From NCBI RefSeq assembly GCF_003634455.1, contig NZ_RBLC01000001.1, positions 2,002,417 to 2,066,416 on the forward strand: a stretch of 64,000 bases of DNA, given 5' to 3'. The DNA comes from Flavobacterium endophyticum. GTDB taxonomy: Bacteria > Bacteroidota > Bacteroidia > Flavobacteriales > Flavobacteriaceae. Below the pieces are notes generated by a model. The model had not been told where the DNA came from and searched no databases. It was given only the letters and a program-made list of their open reading frames with translations. Position 1 is the first letter of the stretch; every line of letters begins with the position of its first letter. Positions 1 through 8,335 of the stretch are shown here, one piece after another. The position numbers and the translations under genes are program-made.

Positions 1-375
1 GAAAGCAGTAAATTCGGAAACCGCTATAACGACATAACGAACGTTAGTTATGAAGATGCTAAGAAATTCAGCATCGGTGGTTATTTCATCCCAGATTATG
101 ATTCTTTTACCAGCTATTGGAAAAGAGTTACTTATAGAGCAGGTCTTCGATATGAAAATACAGGATTGGTCGTAGGCGATACTTCGATCAAAGATTACGG
201 AATGACAATGGGACTTGGGCTGCCAGTTGGCGGATCAATCTCAAACCTTAATGTTGGCTTTGAATACGGCAGAAGAGGAACAACTCATGCAGGTCTTATT
301 AAAGAAACATATGCCAACATATTTGTAAGCTTATCTCTGAATGATAGATGGTTTGTAAAAAGAAAGTATGAATAA
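1..375 (+). CDS. outer-membrane beta-barrel protein, C-terminal part only
   Basis: The open frame enters at the window edge and stops at 373-375, so only about the last 124 residues are visible. They alternate polar and hydrophobic residues in short stretches separated by turns, are rich in Gly, Tyr and Asn, and end near a run resembling a last barrel strand (ANIFVSLSLNDRWFVK). This is the look of a Bacteroidota outer-membrane barrel, possibly of the FadL/OmpP1 type, but the N-terminus that would decide this is missing. The next gene starts 8 bp before this one ends, so the two are probably co-transcribed. Product class is inferred; substrate unknown. Confidence 0.6.
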   Translation, partial: ESSKFGNRYNDITNVSYEDAKKFSIGGYFIPDYDSFTSYWKRVTYRAGLRYENTGLVVGDTSIKDYGMTMGLGLPVGGSISNLNVGFEYGRRGTTHAGLIKETYANIFVSLSLNDRWFVKRKYE

Positions 376-1759
376 AAAAATCTCAAGCAGTAATAGGTCT
401 GTTGCTTTTGTTTTTGCACTACTGGGTTTCAGTTTTGTAGCAATAGCACAGAATTCAGAATGCAAAAACAAGATTGTTGCATTTGAAGAATTTGTTCAGT
501 CAAACAGTTATGACCAGACACTATACAGCCGCTGGAAGGAGTTAAAGCAGCAATGCCCAACCGAAAGCGAATCGGTTTATCTGATAGGAGAAAAGATTCT
601 TAACCAGAAAATCGATCAGGCAAATACTGCTGAAGAGAAAAATCCGATGATTTCGGAACTTATGAGTGTTTATGATGAACACGACAAGGCTTTTCCAAAC
701 AATAAAAAAGGAAATAGAATCAGTAAAGCCCTTCTGCTTTACGATAATAAGACGGGAAGTTCAAAAGAGATTTTCGCCTTTTTGGATAAAGCTTTCAAGA
801 TGGATAATTCTGAATTTACCAATCCAAACGTACTAAATATCTATTCTGAATTGCTTGTTTCGCAATACCAGAAAAAAGAAACAGAACTTACTTTAGAGCA
901 GGTTTTGGAGAAATTAGACGAGATATCAGAAAAGGCACAATCCGAATTGAAAAAATCAAGTTTGGTAAAAGAGAATCTGTCGTTAAAAGCACAGACGGAA
1001 AAATTGACGTCTCAAGAACAAGGCAACTTGCAGAATGCCAAAGTAAGCGCCAATGAATTGACTCTGGTTATGGAAAACTTGAGTGCAAGAACTGATAAGC
1101 TAGCAAATTGTGAAATCCTTGTGTCTTTTTATCAAAAGAATTTCGACAAAAATGCTGAAAATGCTTTGTGGCTCGAAAGAGTTTCCGATAGACTGGATGC
1201 TAAAAAATGCAAGTCGGATTTCTACATTAAGGTTTCTGAAAAACTATACGCGTTGAGCCCGTCGGCTAAAGCAGCTTACAACATGGGAATTATTTCCAGA
1301 AACGCAAAAAATAAGCCTCAGACCATCGAATATTTTACTAAATCGGCACAATTGCAGACCGACATTAATAAAAAAGCGGAGTTGTACTATCTGGTAGCAA
1401 CGACGTATGGTTATGGCGATAAAGTAAAAGCAAGAGAATTTGCCAAAAAAGCTTTAGAAGTAAAACCTGCATTCGGGAAATCGTATATTTTTATTTCTCA
1501 GTTATATGCCAATAGCATGAAAGACTGCGTTGGCGATAATGCATTCGAAAGCAAAGCGCTTTATTGGCTTGCTGCCGAAACAGCTAAAAAAGCAGGGACA
1601 GTAGAGCCGATCTTGAAAAAATCTGCCGACGATCTTGCTGCAAACTACACTAAAAAAGCACCGTCAAAAGAGGAAATTTCCCAAGCAAAAAGAAAATCTG
1701 GAGAACAGATATCCTTTAAATGCTGGATTGGCGAAACAGTGAGCATCCCAAAATTATAA
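368..1759 (+). CDS. secreted TPR-repeat protein
   Basis: A 463-residue protein with an N-terminal signal peptide (about residues 1-27, hydrophobic core then A-I-A-Q), so probably periplasmic or outer-membrane attached. The middle and C-terminal parts are helical with TPR-like pairs; the clearest lie at about residues 295-385, where SPSAKAAYNMGIISRNAKN is followed by KAREFAKKALEVKPAFGKSY. TPRs bind partner proteins, so a scaffold role is likely, partner unknown. It overlaps the barrel gene upstream by 8 bp and is 1 bp from lptC downstream, placing it in an envelope-biogenesis operon. I recognise the family from flavobacterial genomes but know no assigned function. Confidence 0.75.
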   Translation: MNKKISSSNRSVAFVFALLGFSFVAIAQNSECKNKIVAFEEFVQSNSYDQTLYSRWKELKQQCPTESESVYLIGEKILNQKIDQANTAEEKNPMISELMSVYDEHDKAFPNNKKGNRISKALLLYDNKTGSSKEIFAFLDKAFKMDNSEFTNPNVLNIYSELLVSQYQKKETELTLEQVLEKLDEISEKAQSELKKSSLVKENLSLKAQTEKLTSQEQGNLQNAKVSANELTLVMENLSARTDKLANCEILVSFYQKNFDKNAENALWLERVSDRLDAKKCKSDFYIKVSEKLYALSPSAKAAYNMGIISRNAKNKPQTIEYFTKSAQLQTDINKKAELYYLVATTYGYGDKVKAREFAKKALEVKPAFGKSYIFISQLYANSMKDCVGDNAFESKALYWLAAETAKKAGTVEPILKKSADDLAANYTKKAPSKEEISQAKRKSGEQISFKCWIGETVSIPKL

Positions 1760-1760
1760 T

Positions 1761-2318
1761 ATGATTTCTACGAAAAAGATATTGCTCAATGCTATTTTTA
1801 TTGCAGTTTTTGGGATCCTGTTTTCATGCGAAAGCAATTTCAAGGATGTCCAGAAAATCAATGTTTCCACTTTTGCACCTATAGGAGAAGCAGATACCGT
1901 AAACCTGAAATATACAGATTCTGGAAAAATAAAAGCTATTTTGGTGAGCCCTAAAATGCTTGATTTCTCCAATGCCTCTTTTCCGTATACAGAATTTCCT
2001 AAAGGAATTGACGTCACGCTTTACGACAACAATCAAAAAAAGAGCTTTGTATCTTCTGATTATGCCATTACTTATAAAGGCACTGATATTATCGATCTGC
2101 AAGGAAATGTAAAAATTACTTCCGAAGACGGCAAAATACTCGAAACCACCCAGCTCTATTATGATCAGAAAAGGGAGTGGTTTTTTACAGAAAAAAAATG
2201 CAAGCTTACTTTAGGTCCTGGAAATGAATTTTATACCAAAGGATTCGATGCCAGCCGTGATTTTAAAGATATAAATGGGCAGGTCTTCTTTGGAGAAGGA
2301 CAAGCAGATGAATTCTAA
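1761..2318 (+). CDS. lptC: LPS export lipoprotein LptC
   Basis: LptC is the bitopic or lipid-anchored component that receives lipopolysaccharide from the LptBFG transporter and passes it to the periplasmic bridge. This 185-residue protein opens with a signal ending in a lipobox (LFSC, Cys23), so it is probably lipid-anchored rather than held by a transmembrane helix as in E. coli. The rest is beta-rich with typical LptC wording: conversion of 'YDNNQKKSFVSSDYAI' to 'GNVKITSEDGKILET', then a run ending in FFTEKKCKLTLG. Length fits the family. It directly follows the TPR gene. lptA and lptBFG are not in view. Confidence 0.85.
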   Translation: MISTKKILLNAIFIAVFGILFSCESNFKDVQKINVSTFAPIGEADTVNLKYTDSGKIKAILVSPKMLDFSNASFPYTEFPKGIDVTLYDNNQKKSFVSSDYAITYKGTDIIDLQGNVKITSEDGKILETTQLYYDQKREWFFTEKKCKLTLGPGNEFYTKGFDASRDFKDINGQVFFGEGQADEF

Positions 2319-2336
2319 ATTTCAAATTACATTATA

Positions 2337-2537
2337 ATGGTATATCTTAAATACATACAGTATTTTTATCTAGTGGCTGCTGTTCTTTTCGCAGTAGACG
2401 GCTTTATGCAGTTAAATTCTACAGAAAGAAGTCCTTGGCTTAGTTTTTTCTTTGCCGCAATCGCGCTTTTTATGTTTTTCTTTCGCAGAAGATTTGCAAA
2501 GAAATATGAAGACCAAAATAAAAACAGGCAACAGTAG
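2337..2537 (+). CDS. small two-helix membrane protein, function unknown
   Basis: A 66-residue protein with two predicted membrane helices (about residues 7-23 and 34-50) and a basic tail containing RRRFAKK. The basic tail suggests both ends face the cytoplasm. It starts 18 bp after lptC on the same strand, so it is likely the last gene of that operon. No motif identifies its role. It is too hydrophobic and too well placed to be a chance frame. Confidence 0.6.
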   Translation: MVYLKYIQYFYLVAAVLFAVDGFMQLNSTERSPWLSFFFAAIALFMFFFRRRFAKKYEDQNKNRQQ

Positions 2538-2685
2538 TTTCCTTATTTTCTAGGCTTTTTGCGAATCTTCCGCATCACATTCAAAAAAAACTTCATCTTT
2601 ATCAGAAAATATAGGTTTACTCCTTTTATTATTAAATAGATAATTGTATTTTCGCCCTCTGAATTTAAAAATTAACAATAAAAAA

Positions 2686-4779
2686 ATGGCAGTTTTATCA
2701 AAAATTAGACAACGATCATTGCTTCTTATATTTGTTATTGGTTTTTGCTTATTAGCATTTGTTGTAGGCGACCTTATCAATAGCGGTGGTTTCAAGCAAA
2801 CTTCAAAATACGTTGGAAGTATCAACGGAGAAGATATTTCATTTGAAGATTTTAGAAGTAAAGTCGATGCAGTTGAAAAAGGCGGTCAAGGAATCACGGC
2901 TTCTCAAGCAGCAAACAACGTTTGGGAACAAGAAGTTTCTATAGCTTTGCTTACAGAACAATTTGAGAAATTAGGAATCAGAGTAGGTGAGAACCAAATC
3001 CTTGATATTCTTAAACAAAGCCAAGATATTGGTCAGAATCCTCAATTCCAAAATGCTGCTGGCCAATTTGATTATCAAAAATTCAAAGAATTTTTCCAAG
3101 CCAATCCAGAACTAGCTCCTCAATTACAGCAAAGAGAAACGCAAGCGGCTCTTTCTGCAAAATACCAAATCTACAGCACAATGCTAAGAGCTGGTTTGGT
3201 AGCTACTGAGGCTGAAGGAAAATTGCAATATGAAATGGAATCTGACAAAGTTACTTTTGACTATGTTGCTTTTCCTTTTTCAAACATAAAAGATAGTGAG
3301 GTTCCAGTTTCTGATGACGAGATTGTAGCGTACATGAGAAAAAACGAGAAGAAATTCAAAGCTGACGAAACACGCGAATTGCAATTTGTCGTAATTGAAG
3401 ACAAGCCTTCTAAAGAAGATGAAGAAGAAGTAAAGAAAAATATTACTGAGTTATTATCTCCTAGAGTAGTCTTCAATGAAGCAACTGGAAAAAACGATAC
3501 AGTTAAAGGTTTCAGAGAAGTAACGAACAACCAAGAGTTTGTGGATGCAAATTCTGATGTTAAGTTTGACTCTACTTATGTAACTAAGAAAAATCTTCCA
3601 GCTCAATATGCAGAGCAACTATACAACTTGCAGACAGGCGAGGTTTTCGGACCTTATATCTTTAACGGATATTATGCTATAAGCAAGTCATTAGGTAAAA
3701 AAGCTGGAGCAAGCGCAAAAGCAAGCCATATCTTGATTAGCTATGCTGGAAGCAAAGCTCCAAATCCTGCTATTACAAGAACTAAAGAAGAAGCTAAAGC
3801 GAAAGCTGACGATCTTTTCAAACAAGTTCAAGCAAATCCAGCTGTTTTAGAATCTTTAGTTGCTGGAAACTCTGATGATCCAGGGTCTGCTCAAACTAGA
3901 GGAGAATATGATATGACTCCTGGGCAAATGGTAAAACCTTTCAACGATTTCGTATTCAACAGCCCTATTGGAAAAGTGGGTCTTGTTGAAACAGAATTCG
4001 GTTACCACATTATTAAAGTAATCGATAAGCAAGATGCTATTCGTTTGGCAACTATTGCGCAAAGAATAGAGCCATCTGAAACAACTAGCGATGATATCTT
4101 CAGAAAAGCAACTAAGTTTGAAATGGAGGCTTCTGAAAAAGATTTCGCTACTGTAGCGAAATCTCTTGGATTGACTGTAATGCCATCAGCAAACGTAAAA
4201 GCACTTGACGAAAACTTTGGAAGCTTTACAAACCAAAGACAAGTAGTACGATGGGCTTACGAGAAAAAAACTTCTGAAGGTGATGTGAAAAGATTCAATG
4301 TTCCAAACGGAAACTTGATCGTAAAACTTAAAAAAGTCAATAAAGAAGGATTGATGCCAATCTCTGATGCAAAACCAATGGTTGAGCCAATCTTGAAAAA
4401 TGAGAAAAAGACTGAAAAGATAAAAGCAATCATGAAAGGCGCTACGTTAGAAGAAGCTGCTAAAGCTGCTAAAGTTGCTGTAGCTTCTGCAACAGACCTT
4501 ACTTTGCAAAGTCCAAACCTTATGGGATTCGGATCTGAGCCAAGAGTTGTAGGTACTGCATTCGCAACGGCTCCTAACAAAGTATCTGAATTGATCGAAG
4601 GTAGATCTGGAGTTTTCAAATTGAAAACTAAAAGTGTTGCAAAAGCACCAGCTATTAAAAACTTCGATACTTACACAGCAAGACTTAAAGCACAAAGCGC
4701 TGCTGCAGCTGGAAGAATCGTTCCTGCTTTAAAAGAGAAAGCAGATATCGAAGACAACAGACTTGATTTCGGATTCTAA
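2686..4779 (+). CDS. ppiD: PpiD/SurA-like periplasmic peptidyl-prolyl isomerase
   Basis: PpiD-type proteins are membrane-anchored chaperones that help outer-membrane and secreted proteins fold. I place the start at ATG 2686 (MAVLSKIRQRSLLL), giving 697 residues; the in-frame TTG at 2644 would add a non-conserved tail. One N-terminal membrane helix (about 11-31) precedes a SurA-N-like domain with 'GSINGEDISFEDFRSKVDAV'. A parvulin domain follows at about 345-450, marked by AKASHILISYAG and 'EFGYHIIKVID', and the C-terminal half is helical and lysine-rich. A weak promoter-like word (TATTTTCG, 2647-2654) lies just upstream. Family assignment is firm; PpiD rather than SurA rests on the membrane anchor. 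Confidence 0.88.
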   Translation: MAVLSKIRQRSLLLIFVIGFCLLAFVVGDLINSGGFKQTSKYVGSINGEDISFEDFRSKVDAVEKGGQGITASQAANNVWEQEVSIALLTEQFEKLGIRVGENQILDILKQSQDIGQNPQFQNAAGQFDYQKFKEFFQANPELAPQLQQRETQAALSAKYQIYSTMLRAGLVATEAEGKLQYEMESDKVTFDYVAFPFSNIKDSEVPVSDDEIVAYMRKNEKKFKADETRELQFVVIEDKPSKEDEEEVKKNITELLSPRVVFNEATGKNDTVKGFREVTNNQEFVDANSDVKFDSTYVTKKNLPAQYAEQLYNLQTGEVFGPYIFNGYYAISKSLGKKAGASAKASHILISYAGSKAPNPAITRTKEEAKAKADDLFKQVQANPAVLESLVAGNSDDPGSAQTRGEYDMTPGQMVKPFNDFVFNSPIGKVGLVETEFGYHIIKVIDKQDAIRLATIAQRIEPSETTSDDIFRKATKFEMEASEKDFATVAKSLGLTVMPSANVKALDENFGSFTNQRQVVRWAYEKKTSEGDVKRFNVPNGNLIVKLKKVNKEGLMPISDAKPMVEPILKNEKKTEKIKAIMKGATLEEAAKAAKVAVASATDLTLQSPNLMGFGSEPRVVGTAFATAPNKVSELIEGRSGVFKLKTKSVAKAPAIKNFDTYTARLKAQSAAAAGRIVPALKEKADIEDNRLDFGF

Positions 4780-4800
4780 GAATCAAATATAATAGAAATA

Positions 4801-4836
4801 AAAAATCCCGACTATCTAGTCGGGATTTTTTATTTT
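4801..4836. terminator. bidirectional hairpin terminator between ppiD and the GHMP kinase
   Basis: A perfect inverted repeat (AAAAATCCCGACTA and TAGTCGGGATTTTT) with a 2-nt centre, flanked by A and T runs so that it can act on both strands. It serves the ppiD transcript on plus and the convergent kinase operon on minus, and its 3' edge touches the kinase stop codon at 4830-4832. Confidence 0.85.
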
Positions 4837-5744
4837 AAGATCATTTCATCAAAGGTAAGAAGAGTCGGAAATCCTTTTTCTTTGAAATAAGCCGCGGGAT
4901 TTTCTTTCGAAATGGCCATGACAAAATCGCCTCCCCATGCTCCGAGGCTTTTTACGACGCCTTTGAAATCGCTAAAATAAGCTTCTTGTATGGTTTGCAT
5001 TTCCAAAACATCGCTCATGATCATTTCATGTTTTTCGATTTGGTAGGCGAAAGCTTTTAGGTTATCGGCGACTAAAACAGCTTCAGTAATCTTGTCGATT
5101 TTTTTGACGACTTCCGATATGTTATTCTGCTTGCTATAATACGACGCGATTGCGGCCTTGCTGCTCTGTTTTTTATTTAGATATACAAAATAGAGGTTGC
5201 TGGTAAATTCAGGATTAAAAGATACCTTATGGATTATAGGCTTGCCATTTTCTAGTTGATACAAGATAGGGACATCTTTTTGGGCGCATGCAATATCATA
5301 GCCACTTCCTCCAAAACTCGTGCGTAACAGTTCAAAAGCATCAATGTTGAGCCATTGTGCTATATTGTTTATTAAAGTCGAAGAGGTGCCGAGGCCCCAA
5401 AATTTAGGAAAAGTCAGTTCGGTTGTAATATTATAGCCTTCGGATTCTTCAATAAATTTAGGGTTTAGAAGATAGGCTTCATGCAAGATTTCGACTAATG
5501 TATTTTTGATCTTGTCTGAAAGAAATGTTTCTTTTTTTATAATACTTTCAAAAGGGATAGAATCTTCAAACCAGATGCTTCCATCCTTGTCAAAGCTTTT
5601 CCATTCAATCTGCTTCTTATTGCCGCTTTCAATAATAAGATTTTGCCCGAACTTTGTCGGCAATGCCAATGCCTTTGCGCCATCTAAAACGACATATTCG
5701 CCTGTGATAAGGAGCTTTCCGTTGCTGTAAAATGTCTTTTTCAA
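4830..5744 (-). CDS. GYDIA-family GHMP kinase, probably mevalonate pathway
   Basis: GHMP kinases phosphorylate small alcohols such as mevalonate or phosphomevalonate. This 304-residue protein has the N-terminal substrate motif (GEYVVLDGAKALALPT, 15-30), the ATP-binding glycine loop GLGTSSTL (117-124), and the GYDIA motif (148-152) that names its Bacteroidota subfamily. It starts 4 bp after the HMG-CoA reductase gene ends, so the two form an operon, which ties it to isoprenoid synthesis. Whether it acts on mevalonate or phosphomevalonate cannot be read from the sequence. Confidence 0.88.
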   Translation of the reverse strand: MKKTFYSNGKLLITGEYVVLDGAKALALPTKFGQNLIIESGNKKQIEWKSFDKDGSIWFEDSIPFESIIKKETFLSDKIKNTLVEILHEAYLLNPKFIEESEGYNITTELTFPKFWGLGTSSTLINNIAQWLNIDAFELLRTSFGGSGYDIACAQKDVPILYQLENGKPIIHKVSFNPEFTSNLYFVYLNKKQSSKAAIASYYSKQNNISEVVKKIDKITEAVLVADNLKAFAYQIEKHEMIMSDVLEMQTIQEAYFSDFKGVVKSLGAWGGDFVMAISKENPAAYFKEKGFPTLLTFDEMILK

Positions 5745-5748
5745 GTAA

Positions 5749-7074
5749 TCAAGATTTAACTTTTCTCAAATCGCTAAAATATTCTACGACCGCAGCATGA
5801 GAAACTGGATTATGCTGGAAATAATCTACGATTAAGACTCTTTCTTCATCTGTTGCTTCAAGTTGGTTGATGATATTCCCCAAGTGCATTTTCATATGGC
5901 CTTCTTGTATCCCTGTTGTCGTCAAAGAGCGCAATGCGGCAAAGTTCTGCGCCAGGCCGGCAACAGCTACGATCTGCATTAATTCTTGAGCAGAAGGCTT
6001 CTCAAGCATCTCTAAAGCGAGCTTAACCAAAGGATGCAATGATGTCAAGCCGCCAACTGTTCCTAAAGCCAATGGAATTTCCATCCAGAAATGAAACATT
6101 CCATTTTCGATTTTAGCATGCGAAAGACTTTGGTAGCGTCCAGATTTAGAAGCATAGGCATGAATTCCAGCTTCTACAGCACGAAAATCATTTCCGGTCG
6201 CCAAAACAACAGCATCAATTCCGTTCATGATTCCCTTGTTATGGGTTACCGCTCTGTAGGGCTCGACTTCTGCAATTTGGACCGCCCTGACAAATTTTTC
6301 AGCAAAGTTTTGCGGGTCGATGTTTTTATTTTCGTTTAATTCCTCCACCTTACAAGAAACTTCAGCTCTGACGATGCAATTAGGAACATAATTCGACAAA
6401 ATGCTCATCACGACTTGAATATTTTTTTCTTCTGAAGAAAATAATTCGAAGGATTGGGCTTCTTTCTGTAATGTTTTTGCAAACTGTTCCAAGCAAGAAT
6501 TTATAAAATTCGCACCCATGGAATCTTTTGTCTCAAAAGAGGCATGAAGTTGAAAATAATTCGGAAGCAAATCGGTTTTGTCTTTTAGAATAATGTCTAA
6601 AATTCCTCCACCTCGCTTTTGCATATTTTTGGTGATGCTTTCTGTTTCTTCAAAAAACTTGTTTTTCTTTTCTTCAAAGAATCGTTCTAGTTTTGAAGTT
6701 TCTCCTGTATAGATAAAATGGACTTGGCCGATTTTTTCAGTATTCAAGACTGTTGCTTTGAAGCCGCCTCTTTCAGACCAAAACTTTGCTGCTTTTGCCG
6801 CTGCTGCAACTACCGAACTTTCTTCGATAGCCATCGGAACCGTGTAGAATTTTCCGTTGATTAAAAAGTTGGGAGCAATTCCTAACGGAAGGTAAAAGTT
6901 AGTTATGGTATTTTCGATAAAATCATCGTGCAGTTTTTGGAGCTTGGCATCAGAATTCCAATAATTCTTTAAGATAGCAATGGCTTCATCTGGATTCGAA
7001 AAATATTCTTTAGCAATCCAGCTTATTTTTTCTTCTTTGGATAATTTTGAAAATCCCGAAATGGCTTTATTCAT
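5749..7074 (-). CDS. mvaA: hydroxymethylglutaryl-CoA reductase, class II
   Basis: HMG-CoA reductase interconverts HMG-CoA and mevalonate using NAD(P)H. This 441-residue protein has the class II marks: the Glu motif ESSVVAAAAKAAKF (Glu85), DSMGANFIN (184-192), THNKGIMNG (Lys280), ATGNDFRAVEAG (Asp296) and the C-terminal EGHMKMHLGN (catalytic His393). These match the known Glu, Lys, Asp and His set of the Pseudomonas mevalonii enzyme. That enzyme is degradative, but in flavobacteria, which make isoprenoids through mevalonate, this class works in the biosynthetic direction. It is the first gene of the pair with the GHMP kinase and has a good promoter word upstream. Confidence 0.95.
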   Translation of the reverse strand: MNKAISGFSKLSKEEKISWIAKEYFSNPDEAIAILKNYWNSDAKLQKLHDDFIENTITNFYLPLGIAPNFLINGKFYTVPMAIEESSVVAAAAKAAKFWSERGGFKATVLNTEKIGQVHFIYTGETSKLERFFEEKKNKFFEETESITKNMQKRGGGILDIILKDKTDLLPNYFQLHASFETKDSMGANFINSCLEQFAKTLQKEAQSFELFSSEEKNIQVVMSILSNYVPNCIVRAEVSCKVEELNENKNIDPQNFAEKFVRAVQIAEVEPYRAVTHNKGIMNGIDAVVLATGNDFRAVEAGIHAYASKSGRYQSLSHAKIENGMFHFWMEIPLALGTVGGLTSLHPLVKLALEMLEKPSAQELMQIVAVAGLAQNFAALRSLTTTGIQEGHMKMHLGNIINQLEATDEERVLIVDYFQHNPVSHAAVVEYFSDLRKVKS

Positions 7075-7105
7075 TATCTATCAATTATGTCTTACAATAG
7101 TCCTG

Positions 7106-7113
7106 CAAAGATA
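7106..7113 (-). promoter_or_regulatory. -7 box of the mvaA operon
   Basis: The minus strand reads TATCTTTG, an exact match to the Bacteroidota -7 consensus TAnnTTTG, about 32 nt before the mvaA start codon. No clear TTG -33 element is seen at the usual spacing. Confidence 0.5.
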
Positions 7114-7171
7114 CGGTTTCAGGCTATTCTTTTTACGAATTTAAAAAGCGTTTTTATTTGTAATTTTTCGA

Positions 7172-8125
7172 CTATTCTTCAATGAAAGTGATCTTTTTTG
7201 CCATCTTTTTCTGCCAGCCGTACGGCAAGATAGAATGATTGTTTTCAACCATCAAGTTCATTTGCGAAACGATTTTGTCTTGAAGGTTTTTAGGCAGGTT
7301 GTAAAACTCAGCATCAACATTGAAATTCCGTTGGTCGTCTAGTATTCCATTTTGGATTCTGAGTCCGATCTTTTTTCCTTTGTAATAGAGCAGTATTTTT
7401 ATTCTTCCATCATCATAGCCATTATATCCGTTTGTGCCATAAATAACTATGGGTTCGATGATTCCGTCGTTGTCAAAATCTTCTACATAAATATATTTTG
7501 TCCAAAACCATATGCTCTCCTCTTCTGGTTGCTTAAAATCATTAGTCTCAAATGTTTTGGTCCAAGTATCATTTTCAACCTTAAAATTAAAAGCCTTGAT
7601 CGAATTGTTGAAGTAATTCCCATCTTTTGGCTCTTTAAATTTTTCTTCTGTCAAGACCAGATAGTAGTTTCCAGTTTTATCTTGATAATCGTAAACTTTC
7701 CAGATAGAGAAATTGATTCCCAGTTCTTTTTTCTTTTTAGCTGTAAATAGCTCTTTGATTTTTTCTTCGGAAAGAGTCTTGTATTTGCTGTTTTGCTCGT
7801 TTGCGACATATTGAGAAATCTCGCTGATCTTTTGCGCAAGCAGACTGATATTCTTCTGTTCGATGTCAGAAAATTCAATAGCATCGTTGTTGTTTAGCGG
7901 TTTATACCAAGATTTGTTTTTGAAATATGCGGCATATTCAGGATTAGAAAAAACATAACCTTTACGAGCATAAATCTCATTTTTTAAAAGCTTTAAGGCA
8001 TAAATGTCTAAGTTTTCAATGGTATTCTCGCTGATTATTTCTGAAGAACATTTAGAACAATCTTTAAGATTTTGCGCGGTAACTGAAACAGAGGCAACTA
8101 GTAAGCACAGCAGATAATTTTTCAT
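7172..8125 (-). CDS. secreted YARHG-domain protein, function unknown
   Basis: A 317-residue protein with a short signal peptide (about 1-17, ending SVTAQ). The YARHG domain, a small extracellular domain of unknown role named after its conserved motif, covers about residues 36-100; here the motif reads YARKG (52-56) and is followed by the usual 'F.NPEY..YF....WYKP' pattern. The C-terminal 200 residues look like a mixed alpha/beta periplasmic domain, with an acidic stretch YVEDFDNDGIIEPIVIYG similar to the Asp-rich repeats seen in FG-GAP-type calcium sites. It stands alone, with its own promoter word upstream. Confidence 0.75.
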   Translation of the reverse strand: MKNYLLCLLVASVSVTAQNLKDCSKCSSEIISENTIENLDIYALKLLKNEIYARKGYVFSNPEYAAYFKNKSWYKPLNNNDAIEFSDIEQKNISLLAQKISEISQYVANEQNSKYKTLSEEKIKELFTAKKKKELGINFSIWKVYDYQDKTGNYYLVLTEEKFKEPKDGNYFNNSIKAFNFKVENDTWTKTFETNDFKQPEEESIWFWTKYIYVEDFDNDGIIEPIVIYGTNGYNGYDDGRIKILLYYKGKKIGLRIQNGILDDQRNFNVDAEFYNLPKNLQDKIVSQMNLMVENNHSILPYGWQKKMAKKITFIEE

Positions 8126-8142
8126 TTTGGGTTGGGTTTACT

Positions 8143-8150
8143 CAAATATA
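8143..8150 (-). promoter_or_regulatory. -7 box of the YARHG-protein gene
   Basis: The minus strand reads TATATTTG, matching TAnnTTTG, 18 nt before the start codon at 8125. The -33 element is not evident. Confidence 0.45.
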
Positions 8151-8335
8151 AACTAAAATAATAATAAGAAAAGGCATTTGTTTCGATTGAAAGGAAATTT
8201 CTTTCTTCATTCAAAATAAGGAGCATTTCAAATATAAATGCAAATTGAAATTCCGGAAATTGCATTTAACACAAAAAATCAAGGTTTATTGCAAATTTTT
8301 CACTAAAATTGACAGTTTTTTTACCTTAACAAAAT

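Noticed and set aside
7352-7750. A 132-codon plus-strand frame opposite the YARHG-domain gene
   Set aside because: No signal, motif or promoter; the minus frame has a signal peptide and a named domain and explains the region.
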